Position numbers and translations under genes: made by a program
NCBI GenBank assembly: GCA_019787685.1
Contig: JAHNUO010000018.1
Location: forward strand, 124,001 to 188,000
Direction: 5' to 3'
Source: Chiua virens
Taxonomy: Eukaryota > Basidiomycota > Agaricomycetes > Boletales > Boletaceae
Length of the DNA stretch: 64,000 nucleotides
Shown here: piece after piece, positions 1 through 9,708 of the stretch
How positions within the stretch are numbered: the first letter of the stretch is position 1
Layout of the letters: every line of letters begins with the position of its first letter
Notes under the pieces: model-generated
Database searches by the model: none
The model's input: the letters and a program-made list of their open reading frames with translations, nothing else
What the model was told of the DNA's origin: nothing

Positions 1-890
1 TGGTATCAGAACTGGATACTGCTTTGAGGTTTTGTGATATTGCTACAAAGTAGTTTGATCACTTAATTCATTGGTCAATGAGCAATCAATTAAGGCAGTA
101 TCTTAGCCAGATGGTAGATTGAGTTGAAGTTGAAAGATATATTAACCTTTCTAGTCTTAGAAAGTGATAAGGTCTCTACTGATGAACAGCTAAGAAAAAT
201 TTAAAAGGCCTGGGACTAGAAGGGAAGTGGAAAATAAAGTGACTTACCATTGAGCCTGATGAAACATTTGTTCACACATCTCCTATCTAGATGTCTTTAT
301 CTTCTTTTAGATCAAATGTTTCTAGTAGAAGTGCCTTATCTGATCCCAACTTCCTTATCCACAGACTGATAGCTTGAACTGTGCCATTATCTATGACAGG
401 CTGAAGATTTTTGCAACAGATTGTAGTAAGCTTATCAGTAAGGATCACTGTGGCATTGGAGTGATATGTAAAAAGTATGCAAAGTAACTGTATTTTCATG
501 AGCTATAATAAAGAAGAGATTGAGAAGATCAATAACAGTGAGCTATCTTGGGTTCTTATGAATTTCTGGCTATGCTGGCCACAATTGTATAAGCACCATA
601 GCTTGGTTACCCTTATATGGCTGATTTAAAGAAATGGCCATGTATGTCACAATAGTCCCAAGTTGGGCCCTAGTAGCATTAGGGCATAGTGTAGGTATAC
701 CCATAAGTATTGAAGGTTGGTGGCCTACATAAGCTAAGGAATGAGGCAATGCAGGGTGTAATCTGCATGAGAGCTAAGCGAAGTGGCAGCAGCCTTCCTC
801 TTCCTCAGGCAGCCACCTCCTCTGCTTGAACTCTCAGCCTTGTCTGTGTTTTTTTCATTGTCTTTCAGCTAGTTTTTTATTTCTCTGTAC
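1..890. other. AT-rich repeat-like stretch without a recognisable gene
   Basis: No gene is recognised here. The first bases, TGGTATCAGAAC, resemble the primer-binding site (complement of the initiator tRNA-Met 3' end, TGGTATCAGAGC) found just inside the 5' LTR of many retrotransposons, so the window may open inside an LTR element. A 70-codon reading frame on the minus strand (287-499) has no similarity I can name. CG dinucleotides are very rare, as in the mobile elements that follow, so this is probably decayed repeat DNA. Confidence 0.4.
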
Positions 891-1082
891 TTGCTACACT
901 GTCTTTTCTTTGACATGGCCAACCCACACCTTGAAGCAGAACTAGATTATGCCTTGCTGGAATTTGACAATGCCAGACTTATCTTCACTGTTGAAGGCAG
1001 AACAGATGCTCAAGCAGCTACCATCCTTCTCAAAGTCTGGCATTTCAACCACCACAAGGCACTGTACCTCATCTGCCAATAA
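891..1082 (+). pseudogene. Gag-like N-terminal fragment of the YR retroelement
   Basis: A 63-codon frame. Residues about 9-55 contain the pattern ANPHLEAELDYALLEFDNAR followed by FTVEGRTDAQAATIL, which matches the N-terminus of the first ORF of agaricomycete YR retroelements (the usual form is EAELEYALTEFDNAR...VEGRTDAQAA). The usual protein continues for hundreds of residues with a long helical, charged region. Here a stop follows at once and the next similarity is the Cys/His knuckle some 400 bases on, so the middle is deleted or unrecognisable. The role of the intact protein is presumed to be structural or nucleic-acid binding; that is inference. Confidence 0.6.
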
Positions 1083-1255
1083 TGCAACACTCACTGAGCT
1101 TTTGCTCTCTCCATATACCTAACACATCCTCATGCTATCCATGTACTCACTTGTGCTTGGCCATTTACCAAACCCCATCCCAATCCTGCATGCAGTGGCA
1201 TTATCTCCATGTGGCCACCTTGGGTTGGTAGGTAACTATTACAAACATTGGCGCA

Positions 1256-1834
1256 TTGTCACCTGCTACCACCTCTCCCCCTCTCTCTCTCTCCCTCGTG
1301 TGGGGCTCTACCAATTTCCAAAAAAAAAAAAGCTTTCACAGCACAGGCCACAGTAGCCACCCTAAACTTCCCACATGTACCCAAGCAGGCACACACGTGT
1401 TCCTTCAGCACTTCCAAATGTCCCATTTCCTCTTTGGCCCTGGCCAATGCAGACACTGTGCTAATAAAAAAGCCATGTTCCTTTCGGGCAAATGCCCCAC
1501 AACCCAATCCCCCCTGCCAAAAGCAGAGACTGTGACCACAATAGTGCAGCATACCCTGTTTGTGCAGTTTGCCTCGGGAGAGAAAAGCACGATGTCCCAG
1601 TCATCACCTGTCATGGCAAAAGAACCTGGGATGATACCTTCAACACACTCTGTGAGAGAATCAACAAAGCCTTATGCATCCAAGACTTCAGCAACATCAT
1701 ATGTAGTTTCTGGCAAAAGGAATCTGGCAGTTCCCAGAAACATGACCACAAGCACATTTGCTCAGGATGCCTTGCTTTCACCCATTGGCATGTCAGCAGC
1801 AGATGTCCTTGAGCTCAGAAGGCTACAGCCATGA
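1256..1834 (+). pseudogene. Cys/His-knuckle region of the YR retroelement (broken)
   Basis: The coding signal lies in the frame read from about 1492 to 1812. It contains paired cysteines in a CAVCLG-type motif, then a tryptophan-rich stretch ending in HDHKHICSGC with a downstream HWHVSSRCP. This resembles the zinc-binding segment that precedes reverse transcriptase in fungal YR elements (usually H-x-C-SGCG-x4-HGAxxCP). A long overlapping open frame (1256-1834) exists but its translation is Ser/Thr-rich and unlike any family, so I treat it as a shadow. A 12-base A run near 1320 marks local decay. Confidence 0.5.
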
Positions 1835-2239
1835 ACTCCATATAAGATAGAGGCTTGGAACCAAATTATTCATTTCATCCTCCCAAGTGACTATGCATGT
1901 ATTATATTAAACAGCCTTCGTCATGGCTTTATAGTCAGTTTTCCCCACATTGGGCATGTACAATCCCCTTCAAATAGTACATCAATTGCCCTCTACCAAA
2001 TGAATTTGATAAAACTGTAAATAAAGAGATAAACAAAGGCTGATACATTGGATCTCTTCCTTTCCCACCATAGAGAAATTCCTTGGTCCTTACCAGACTT
2101 CCCCACTTTTCCTGATCCCAAAACCAGGTTGCCCAGACAAATTCAGACTCATACAAAATTTTTCTTTCCCTTACAGCACTTCACTTACTTTCCTGAATGC
2201 ATCTATCAACAACAGCATCACATCAGAGCATTTCCCATG

Positions 2240-3349
2240 CACATGGGGAAAATTCTCAGTGATATACTCCCTAATCTCCAAACTCCCTCCTAACTCTAAA
2301 GTAGCCACACAAGATGTCACAGAAGCATACTGTACAATACCACTACACTCCTCGCAATGGCTGGCAGCAATCATCAAACTTTCCAAAGATCAGGGATGCA
2401 TAGACACCTGTGCCACCTTTGGGGCCTCCCCCTCTTGCAGTGCTTATGGCACAATTGCTGATGCAGGCACAGACATTTTGTGCTATCTTGACATTGGCCC
2501 TCTAGACAAATAGGTCAATGACCATGTATTCTTTTGAATCCCTCACACACAGCTAACAAAATACAATAGCCTCAGAAATTCCTGGGCCAATGAATTCAGG
2601 GCCAACAGAGAAATTTGCTCCCAAAGCAGGTGATGGTTCAAAGGCCCCATCCTACCAAATGGATCTCAAGAGGAGGCAAGCAAAGACTTCAGATGGCCCC
2701 TCAAAGACCTCTCCAACATATCACCACACTCTGAGCACAACACATCATTTACTTACAACATCAACAACATGGACTGCATAGCACTAGAACTTGGCATACC
2801 TTGGGAAACCTGCAAAGATCAGCCCTTTGGTCCCTTGACAGTATACATTGGTTTCCTCTGGAACCTAGGGAACTGATCCATCACACTACCACAACCAAAA
2901 TCAGACAAATATGCAAACACCATTCACCTATGGCTTGCTTGAGACTGCCACACGATACAACACATACAAGAACTGTATGGTAAACTACTACATGTGTCCA
3001 CTATCTCACTGCAGGGACAAGCCTACCTAACTGGTTTAGAGGCCATGCTGGCCACCTATGCCAAGAATCTATTCACCCTACACCACCTGGATAGGCACAT
3101 AAAGGACACACTAACAAACCCATGTGTTTTAACACTCCCATACTGATCACCACACTCCCTACCACAAGCCAAAGAACCAATCCATACCCAGCCAAGCTGA
3201 TCCCTCTCCCATCCCCAAACTGCCCCCACTGCCCTGCACAAGACAGATTGTGTCTTTGGCTACCCCTACTCCCCCAGTCCTGTCAACAAACCAGTCCAGC
3301 AATGCACCCCATTCCCAAACAAGCACTTGATCATATCCTTGAGGTGATT
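2240..3349 (+). pseudogene. Reverse transcriptase / RNase H-side segment of the YR retroelement (broken)
   Basis: Conserved RT blocks are readable across several stops. TQDVTEAYCTIPLH (about 2299-2340) corresponds to the first catalytic Asp block (D-x5-AFRxIPxH). A YGTIADAG block near 2446-2469 corresponds to the FG-x-IADA block. Where the family has the WVDD catalytic box, the sequence at about 2509-2523 reads a TAG codon followed by V-N-D, so the tryptophan became a stop and the first Asp became Asn. A further TGA appears soon after, where the family usually has Arg. Downstream, LGIPWETCKDQPFGPLT (about 2792-2842) and GFLWN match the segment that follows the palm in these elements. The enzyme cannot be active. 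The frame runs up to the insertion at 3350. Confidence 0.7.
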
Positions 3350-3354
3350 GGAGC
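3350..3354. repeat. Target-site duplication GGAGC, left copy
   Basis: A five-base direct repeat immediately before the TGTTATG end of the nested LTR-like element. Its partner is at 5452-5456. Confidence 0.7.
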
Positions 3355-5451
3355 TGTTATGATTCATTTTTTTCTTTTACGTTTACTTTGATTTCACTAT
3401 GCTCGGTACTACAGGTACCTCCTACATTCAATCCACAAGGCTTACCCTTGCTTCAGATTACTTGGCAAGGGCTTAACCCTTTGCCCATTTACCTTTTCCG
3501 CTTTGATCCAATTACGTGATGTAGGAGTTAGATACTCCCTATGGTTGTAGGATACCTTTTCCTCACTCCTCATCATGTCCTATCACCTCCCATCTCATCC
3601 GCCATTGACTTTGTGCCAGCCCGGTTTCATTCCTAGCATTTACAGATCATCCGAATCCATTTGAATCCAATCCAAGTCCAATCCAAGTCAACGCAATCCA
3701 ATCCAGTTTCATCGTACATATTCCACTTCATCTGATTTGACTTGTTCTATTCAATTTGGCCTTATTAAGGTTGTTACTATCCTAATACCTTCTTTTCCTT
3801 TGTTATCTACAAGGTTTGACACTCCTTCTTAAATACTCACCCTACATCAATCCTGTACACTTACCTAGGGTTGGATTACCTTTAACAGTCCTGGGTTGTC
3901 CCCAGGACTATAAAACCATGTTCTAACATAAAATATCATCTTTCTGCATTCAGGAGATCTCCTGTTTACTCTCCCGTGTGTGAGTGAGCTGGATAGCTTT
4001 CCTTTTACCTCCTCCTATCGTTCCTCTGTGTCTCATCTACTCAAATCAATCCTCTCATCACCTTGACTCCACCCAGATACTTTTTCATCGACCACTTTTC
4101 ATTCCGGATCATTCAGCAGCCTCTAGGACTCCTAGACAAACCCAAATCCTTCATTTCTTCGAGTATAACCCCCCTTGGGACGAACTTATTGCCCCACCTT
4201 TCTTCATTTCACCTATTATTAGTTTTCTACAGTGACTCTGGCCCAACCTGTTGTTCCATATTTGCTTCCTTTCTTCCTTTCTCCTGATCCATTAGGGATC
4301 ACCTTCATTTCTGCTATCATTCCTGATAGCTTCCGCGTTTACCATTTATACTTCAATCCATTTGGTGCTCCTGCCCTGCATGATTCCTTTTGGCCCTTTG
4401 ACAATTCCACTCTTCTTGGCCACCCCTTTTGGACCCTTGGTCCATGCATGATTCTCATAGTATAAATACTGCGCAGTGATACTCCTGTACCTCAGTCTTG
4501 ATCTACACAATCTAGCTAGTATCACTGCTCCTCCTTGGGCTTAACCTAAGCCACCCTTCATCGCTGCAACCAATATCCAGCTCCTCAGTCCATCCCAATC
4601 ACAAGGGGCAGTCTCAGTCCTTCAGGTATAGATTCCCAAAAGGACACTCTCAGCAACACCTGAGTTCTAACTTGTCTCACTGGTAGCAATCCGCTGACCA
4701 GTAACCCTCCTTGAACTCTTCAGCATGCCAGTGGTGCCACGTTGTAGGGAATAGGTATTCCCTGTGCTCACATAGCATGTTTCCGCACCCCATCGTCACC
4801 CGATCCTGATCCTGATCTGTCTGCTTGTGCGAACTCATCCGGATTGCTGTATCCGCGCTCATTTTGCCTCGGACTCTTTTATTTTATTTTTGATGCTCCT
4901 TATTCATACTTAGCATTGGCTAGACCATGTCACGCAGCCCTTGCAGGGACGTTCAGGTGCCTCTCGAACTTTATACCATACGAAAACCTTCTTTTTTTAT
5001 TATTATCCTTACTTAGGACAAGTCTGAGGGTATTCCCGAGGACTATAAATTCACTGTATTGACAAAATACAGTAGCTTTTGCCTGTGCGCATCTGTCTCA
5101 CATTGTTTTCGGTTGACGTTCATTTGCTCTTGCTCTCCTCGTGTTTTATCAATCCGGATTTGGACTGCCATGTCCGCCTTTCTATCCGTTTTAATCCGGA
5201 TTCGCCCTGGATTCATCTCGGACTACTCAAAAACCATTATTCGTCGTTCACCAACTCAGTGTTGTCCCTGGGTCGAACGGAATCGCATTCCTTCACCCTC
5301 TTTCTATTTCTTTCAATCCCCCTGAGTATTGCACTACAGCCAGGATATATTACCTTCAACGTATCAAGTGGTGGTTGTTTGAGTTATTGCAGCCACTTGG
5401 TACTTAGCACTTTTGTGTCTATGCTAGACCCTACCTGGGACTATCGTAACA
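3355..5451. mobile_element. Nested LTR-like insertion (probable solo LTR) with 5 bp target duplication
   Basis: The segment begins TGTTATGATTC and ends ATCGTAACA, giving TG...CA ends with a 5 bp terminal inverted repeat (TGTTA/TAACA). It is flanked on both sides by the 5 bp direct repeat GGAGC (3350-3354 and 5452-5456), the hallmark of integrase-mediated insertion. Removing it together with one GGAGC rejoins the interrupted recombinase gene. Inside there is no protein similarity; two TATA-like boxes (near 3907 and 5041, both in the context GAGGACTATAAA or CAGGACTATAAA) are compatible with LTR promoter sequence. It contains many CG dinucleotides, unlike the host element. At 2.1 kb it is long for a solo LTR; a short non-autonomous LTR element with diverged repeats is the alternative. 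Confidence 0.7.
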
Positions 5452-5456
5452 GGAGC
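5452..5456. repeat. Target-site duplication GGAGC, right copy
   Basis: A five-base direct repeat immediately after the TAACA end of the nested LTR-like element, matching 3350-3354. Confidence 0.7.
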
Positions 5457-6430
5457 CTCATGGGAAACCAGCACCAAAGAACTATATGGGACTGGCCTAC
5501 TGGTCTTCCACATATATGTACTGTGATCTAAACCAAGTCCCAGAACTGGAATGATGCCCAATCTCACAGCCCAGGCTCAGTGCCTTCCATGCCAGTCTAG
5601 CAGGCACATACTTAGGCTCAGTCATCACCAACTACTCCACAGCCATCTGGGCTTGGCACCTCCTACATGGATTCCCCTGGAACATCAACCATGATGAACT
5701 CAAACTGATCCTACAAGGCACATCCAAACTTGCCCCAAACTCCAAGAAACCCAAATGCTCCCCAATTATGCTTGAGGATCTCCAAATCATCTGCAGCAAC
5801 CTTAATCAGAATGACCTATGCAATGCAGCCATTCTGGCATGCATAACCTCGGTCTTCTACTTGGTTTCCAGGCTTGGCAAGTTCACTGTTCCAGCTGTCA
5901 CAAAATTTGTACCAGGCAAACACATCACCAGACACAATGCACAATTCACCCTAGATTAGGAGCAATGCCCAGTCATAAAGTTCTTTATTTCCTTCACCAA
6001 ATGCAGCAAGAAGGCAGAAGAGCATGCCCAATGCACCCCTTACCCAGGTTGTATCACTGACCCCAATGAGGCCCTAAAAAATCACTTACACATTAACACA
6101 GCACCTTCTCACCTTCATCTATTCACCTGGAAACACCCAAAAACTGGCCTCCATTCCCTTTCCAAAAACCAAGTGACAATGCAGATCTCCGCCATTGCCA
6201 AGCAACACAGATTGGCCAGGATCAAAGGACATAGCCTGTGCATAGGAGAGACCCTGCACTACCTACTCAAAGGTGTTCCCTTTGACATCATCAAGACAAT
6301 GGGCTGCTGGGCAGGGAAATCCTTTACTGGATACCTAAGGGAACATGCCCTCATCCTTGCACTGTTCCTACAAACAGAACTGGAGATTCTTGAGACTTTC
6401 AACCATAGGGCCATGTCCCCTGTTTGTTAA
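5457..6430 (+). pseudogene. Tyrosine recombinase of the YR retroelement (inactive)
   Basis: The sequence translates, across a few stops, into a complete phage-integrase-like domain. It has an N-terminal core-binding part (CDLNQVPE then a TGA in place of an expected Arg codon, then PISQPRLSAF), AWHLLHGFPWNIN at about 5651-5689, then the catalytic half. The C-terminal block GHSLCIGETLHYLLKGVPFD (about 6227-6286) corresponds to the conserved H-x-x-R box, usually GHSLRIGGT. The catalytic Arg is Cys here (TGC at 6239-6241). A second Arg in the following GRW motif is also Cys (GCW). YREHA-type sequence with the nucleophile Tyr (GYLREHA) is retained. In life the enzyme would integrate the circular DNA copy by strand exchange. 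Confidence 0.8.
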
Positions 6431-7492
6431 TTGTGAGTCCTCACAAACCCATTCCTAATGGATGGGCACCATACTGTGCTTGTGTGTTGCAGGCTCCTAG
6501 TCAGCAGGATCACAGCTCACCTTAGCCATGCATAGATCAGGCCTGCCTCCAACCAAAAATCCTGTGGGTTTTTCTCCCAACCACTCACCAAAACCTTGTA
6601 CACCCAGCCTAATCCTTCATGCTCACATTCATTAGTTATTCACCATAGTTTCACTCCAAATCCATCATGTACACAGCTCTGGGACTATCTCTGACAATAA
6701 CTCATAATGTACATTCAATCTCTCCTTTCCTATAGCCATGAAATGTAGTAATGATGTATAGCTACCTATTGACACTTATGTCAAGGTTATCTGCCAAGAA
6801 ATGAATGAGATATAAGCATTCTAAAATGACATGTCATACTGATACCTTTGAAATCTTGATCTAGGTGATTGATTACAGTGTCACTCATGATATGGCAATC
6901 ATGCTTAACCATACAGGGATGGATTATTCCACACACTTAGGGCTACAGAATGGCCTCTGGGCCATAATCATCAGCCCAGAAACAGGAAAGATATGAGTAT
7001 TTCTGGGTAACATGTCAGTGCAGAGAATCAGTCACAAACTATTAAAATACATTGAAGGGCTAGGATTAAGAGTATTTAATATTAGTCACAAAGGACTTTA
7101 CTACACTTGATTGATTGTACACTGACTTTGGAAACCTTCAGATACCCATAAGTACATAAATACATAGCTATTGTATGAACTTTGGCTACTTTCTGATACC
7201 CATGAGATACTCACTATACCCACACCCACACCCATGCTATCCCCTAAGTAGCATAGACTCAAATAGTCCTAAGTATCTTGATAGCTGTGATAACTTGAGC
7301 AACCACCACCAAGAGATGAAGAGTTACTAGACAAGGGTTAAGACCCAGTGAGATGTTGGTAGATGTTAGTAGACATTGTATTTGACCTGCTATTGATGCA
7401 TATCAATTCATATTGTCACACAAAAAATTCAAATTTTGAACATTTCAACACTTGTAGCACCATGCACCATGTCTGACTTTGAAAAGCCATGG
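6431..7492. other. Gene-free AT-rich stretch between two mobile elements
   Basis: No coding signal or RNA gene is seen. CG dinucleotides are almost absent. A short (CCCACA)n-like tract occurs at about 7219-7233. It may include the 3' non-coding end of the YR element. Confidence 0.5.
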
Positions 7493-7494
7493 TA

Positions 7495-7709
7495 CAGTGG
7501 CTCAAACAACTGTCCCAATGTTTGCATGTTTGTCACTAAATGCAATAAAACGCGGTAACCACTAAACCTTACCCAAACCTGTGGGAGTATGAAATATAGT
7601 ACCTACTCCTGGCTTTCTATTGGACCAAAGGTCAAAGGATTTGAATAAGATTTGATGACATGGCAATCATTTCAAAATGATCACTCATTGGGACAGTTTT
7701 TTGACTTTA
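7495..7709 (+). repeat. Left terminal inverted repeat of the Tc1/mariner-like element
   Basis: About 215 bases matching the reverse complement of 8867-9080 with few differences. It contains AACTGTCCCAATG near its outer end and the same motif inverted (CATTGGGACAGTT) near its inner end, so each terminal repeat carries two transposase-site-like motifs in opposite orientation. Confidence 0.85.
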
Positions 7710-7799
7710 TATAAATGTAAGTATTATTATTTGGTATGACCTCCTTTGGTCTTGGTAACAGCTTCAAGCCTTCTATGTATGCTTTTAATCCATTTCTGA

Positions 7800-8740
7800 T
7801 GCTATTCTGCACAAATATTCCCCCAGTCCTCTACTAACCTCTCCTATAAATGATAAACTCCTTTAGGGGCACTTTTATAAGCTGAAAGTCATTTTTTGAG
7901 ATAATTTCAGGTATGTTCAAAGGAAGTGAGATCTAGAGACTGTGCAGGCCAATCTAAAGATTCAATTTCTTGATCTTTCACCCAGGTCTGAACTCTTTTA
8001 GAGGTATGCTTGGGATCATTATCTTATTGAAAAATGATATCACCTTCTGAAATTTAAAATTCTTCAATGTTTTCCAGCAACCCCTGCTGTGAAATTGTCA
8101 GATACTGCTCAGCATCCATCCTTCTGTACATCTCACTCTAAACTCCCACTCCATTCTATCCTATATAGGCCCATAGCCTCCTCTATGCTTGACTGTATCC
8201 TAGCAATCAACTACTCTCCCACCTTTTTCCACACATACTCTTGTTTGTATGACCTAATCCTATTGACTTTAGTCTCATTTAACTATACAACCCTTTTCCC
8301 ACCCTCCACAGTCCAATGCTAGTATTGGAAAACATAGGCCAACCATCCTTTCTTGTAACTCTTGATGAGAAGAGGTTTTTGTTCTCTACCACAGCTTTCA
8401 AAGAGGCTTCCTTGAGGGTATTTCTGGCTGTCTGAGGGTAGAGAGGAGTATCAATAATGGTATTGATAAGTATAGTGAGCTGAACAGCATTTTTGGCCTT
8501 GCCAGTAATGATCTATTATACAATAACCCTTTTGCTGGTAAATGAAAACTTTGAAGGGTGACCACCAAGATGTTTAGTGTTGTCTAGTTGGATTTCCTGA
8601 AGGACCCTAGACACTATAGACTTGCCCAGACCAGTTTTAGAGGTTATTTTCCTGGAAGAAAGCTTAAGGAAAGGGAAGGAGACATTATTGTCCCTTAAGA
8701 GCTGGAGATAGGTTTCATAATGATGATAGGAAAGTTACTA
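7800..8740 (-). pseudogene. Tc1/mariner-family transposase relic
   Basis: Read on the minus strand, the translation shows the Tc1 pattern despite many stops. The helix-turn-helix linker has GLGKSIVSRVLQEI, GGHPSKFSFTSKR and TGKAKNAVQL. The segment before the catalytic core has SPQT-like YPQTARNTLKEASLKAVV. The first DDE block reads NETKVNRI where the family has DETKxN, so the first catalytic Asp is Asn. The second block keeps DNDPKHTSKR. The third region keeps WPAQSLDLTSFEH for the usual WPAQSPDLNPIEH. With the first Asp lost and repeated stops the protein is inactive. Limits are those of recognisable similarity. Confidence 0.8.
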
Positions 8741-8866
8741 TGAAATTGTGGGGTTTATATGGTGCTAGCTGATGATAGTTACATAAATATAACATAATAG
8801 AACCATTATTAAATGTATGTAAGTACTTTCCAACATGTTAGGGTCTGATATATGTAATCCAAACTT

Positions 8867-9080
8867 AAAGTCAAAGAACTGTCCCAATGAGTGATCATTT
8901 TGAAATAATTGCCATGTCATCAAATCTTATTCAAATCCTTTGACCTTTGGTCCAATAGAAAGCCAGGAGTAGGTACTATATTTCATACTCCCACAGGTTT
9001 GGGTAAGGTTTAGTGGTTACCGTGTTTTATTGCATTTAGTGAAAAACATGCAAACATTGGGACAGTTGTTTGAGCCACTG
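8867..9080 (-). repeat. Right terminal inverted repeat of the Tc1/mariner-like element
   Basis: The mirror image of 7495-7709, with the inner motif AACTGTCCCAATG at about 8879-8891 and the outer motif CATTGGGACAGTT at about 9055-9067. Confidence 0.85.
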
Positions 9081-9486
9081 TACATCTGCAGAAAGTCAGC
9101 CATAAATTTAACTTATCAACAGGGATAAGTGTATGCAATATATTCAGCATAAATAAAGCTGGAAATGTTCAAGAATCATTATATAAGTGATGGCCAGCCA
9201 ATCAGCAATGAGAGTGTTGCCAATATGTACCAAATATATACAACAACACACTTCAGTCTATGATATGGTTCCTGGGCAGAATTAATTTGCTTATTATTTC
9301 AGAATTCACAATGTGATTATATTCTTTATGATATTTTGGATATGACTGCCAATCTAAATTAGATTATTTGATAGTCAATATTTTCAGGGATCAAATTTTA
9401 TAACAAACCATAAATATTGAATAAATATCTTACTGCTCAATTAGTCACGGATTAGTTCAACAAGCAAATGATTCTGTCTGTCTCAG

Positions 9487-9495
9487 GTGTAAGTT
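9487..9495. repeat. 9 bp direct repeat GTGTAAGTT, left
   Basis: Target-duplication-like copy flanking the 61 bp MITE-like element. The second copy is at 9557-9565. Confidence 0.7.
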
Positions 9496-9556
9496 TAGTC
9501 TCGAGCCGTTCTAGGAAGGCGCTTACAGGTAAATTTCCTATAACGGCTCGAGACTA
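9496..9556. mobile_element. 61 bp MITE-like element (perfect 15 bp TIRs, 9 bp TSD)
   Basis: TAGTCTCGAGCCGTT at 9496-9510 is exactly repeated inverted as AACGGCTCGAGACTA at 9542-9556. The pairing continues inward with TAGGAA (9512-9517) against TTCCTA (9535-9540), so about 22 positions can form one hairpin around a 17-base loop. The element is flanked by the perfect 9 bp direct repeat GTGTAAGTT (9487-9495 and 9557-9565). Perfect terminal inverted repeats plus a 9 bp target duplication fit a miniature Mutator-like or related DNA transposon. Assignment to a superfamily rests only on the duplication length. Confidence 0.7.
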
Positions 9557-9565
9557 GTGTAAGTT
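9557..9565. repeat. 9 bp direct repeat GTGTAAGTT, right
   Basis: Target-duplication-like copy flanking the 61 bp MITE-like element, identical to 9487-9495. Confidence 0.7.
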
Positions 9566-9708
9566 ACGAGTTTTACCAGTCCGTCTACCGATGGCTTGCG
9601 CAGTTGCCTCTTTTAGACGGCTGGTCACGAGTCTACCGTGACATCCGAGTCCACCAAGATTGCCAGTGAATACCGTTTCAGTAATTGTCATCGATCCATA
9701 TATTGCTC

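Larger units (their letters stand above)
891..6430 (+). mobile_element. Decayed DIRS-like tyrosine-recombinase retroelement, split by a nested LTR insertion
   Basis: A fossil retroelement with, in order, a short gag-like N-terminal piece, a cysteine/histidine knuckle region, a reverse transcriptase with RNase H-side sequence, and a C-terminal tyrosine recombinase. This RT-plus-YR order is typical of the DIRS class and common in Agaricomycetes. DIRS-like elements integrate through the recombinase and leave no target duplication, so exact ends cannot be drawn; the limits given are those of recognisable protein similarity. Every module has in-frame stops or frameshifts, and many changes are C-to-T or G-to-A, so the copy is dead. 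It is interrupted at 3355-5451 by an unrelated insertion. Calling it DIRS-like is inference from gene order; the terminal repeats were not found. Confidence 0.75.
7495..9080 (-). mobile_element. Decayed Tc1/mariner-like DNA transposon with long inverted repeats
   Basis: The element is bounded by inverted repeats of about 215 bp (7495-7709 and 8867-9080) with outer ends CAGTGGCTCAAACAACTG / CAGTTGTTTGAGCCACTG. It is flanked by TA on both sides (7493-7494 and 9081-9082), the target duplication of the Tc1/mariner superfamily. A transposase relic fills the middle on the minus strand. The two repeats are still highly similar to each other while the coding part is riddled with stops. CpG is nearly absent, as in the neighbouring YR element, which suggests methylation-linked mutation. 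Confidence 0.85.
9083..9708. other. Transition from CpG-poor repeat DNA to gene DNA; MTAP promoter region
   Basis: Up to about 9470 the DNA is AT-rich and CpG-poor like the transposons. From about 9480 CG dinucleotides become frequent. Apart from the MITE-like element at 9496-9556, no feature is recognised. The MTAP start codon lies at 9709, so the last 150-200 bases should contain its promoter; no clear TATA box was found. Confidence 0.4.

Noticed and set aside
1256..1834. Long Ser/Thr-rich plus-strand frame of 192 codons
   Set aside because: The overlapping frame has the Cys/His knuckle expected of the retroelement; the long frame is a shadow.
7200..7240. Short CCCACA-like repeats as a CRISPR-like or satellite array
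   Set aside because: Only a few imperfect units with no spacers; a eukaryotic genome with no CRISPR context.
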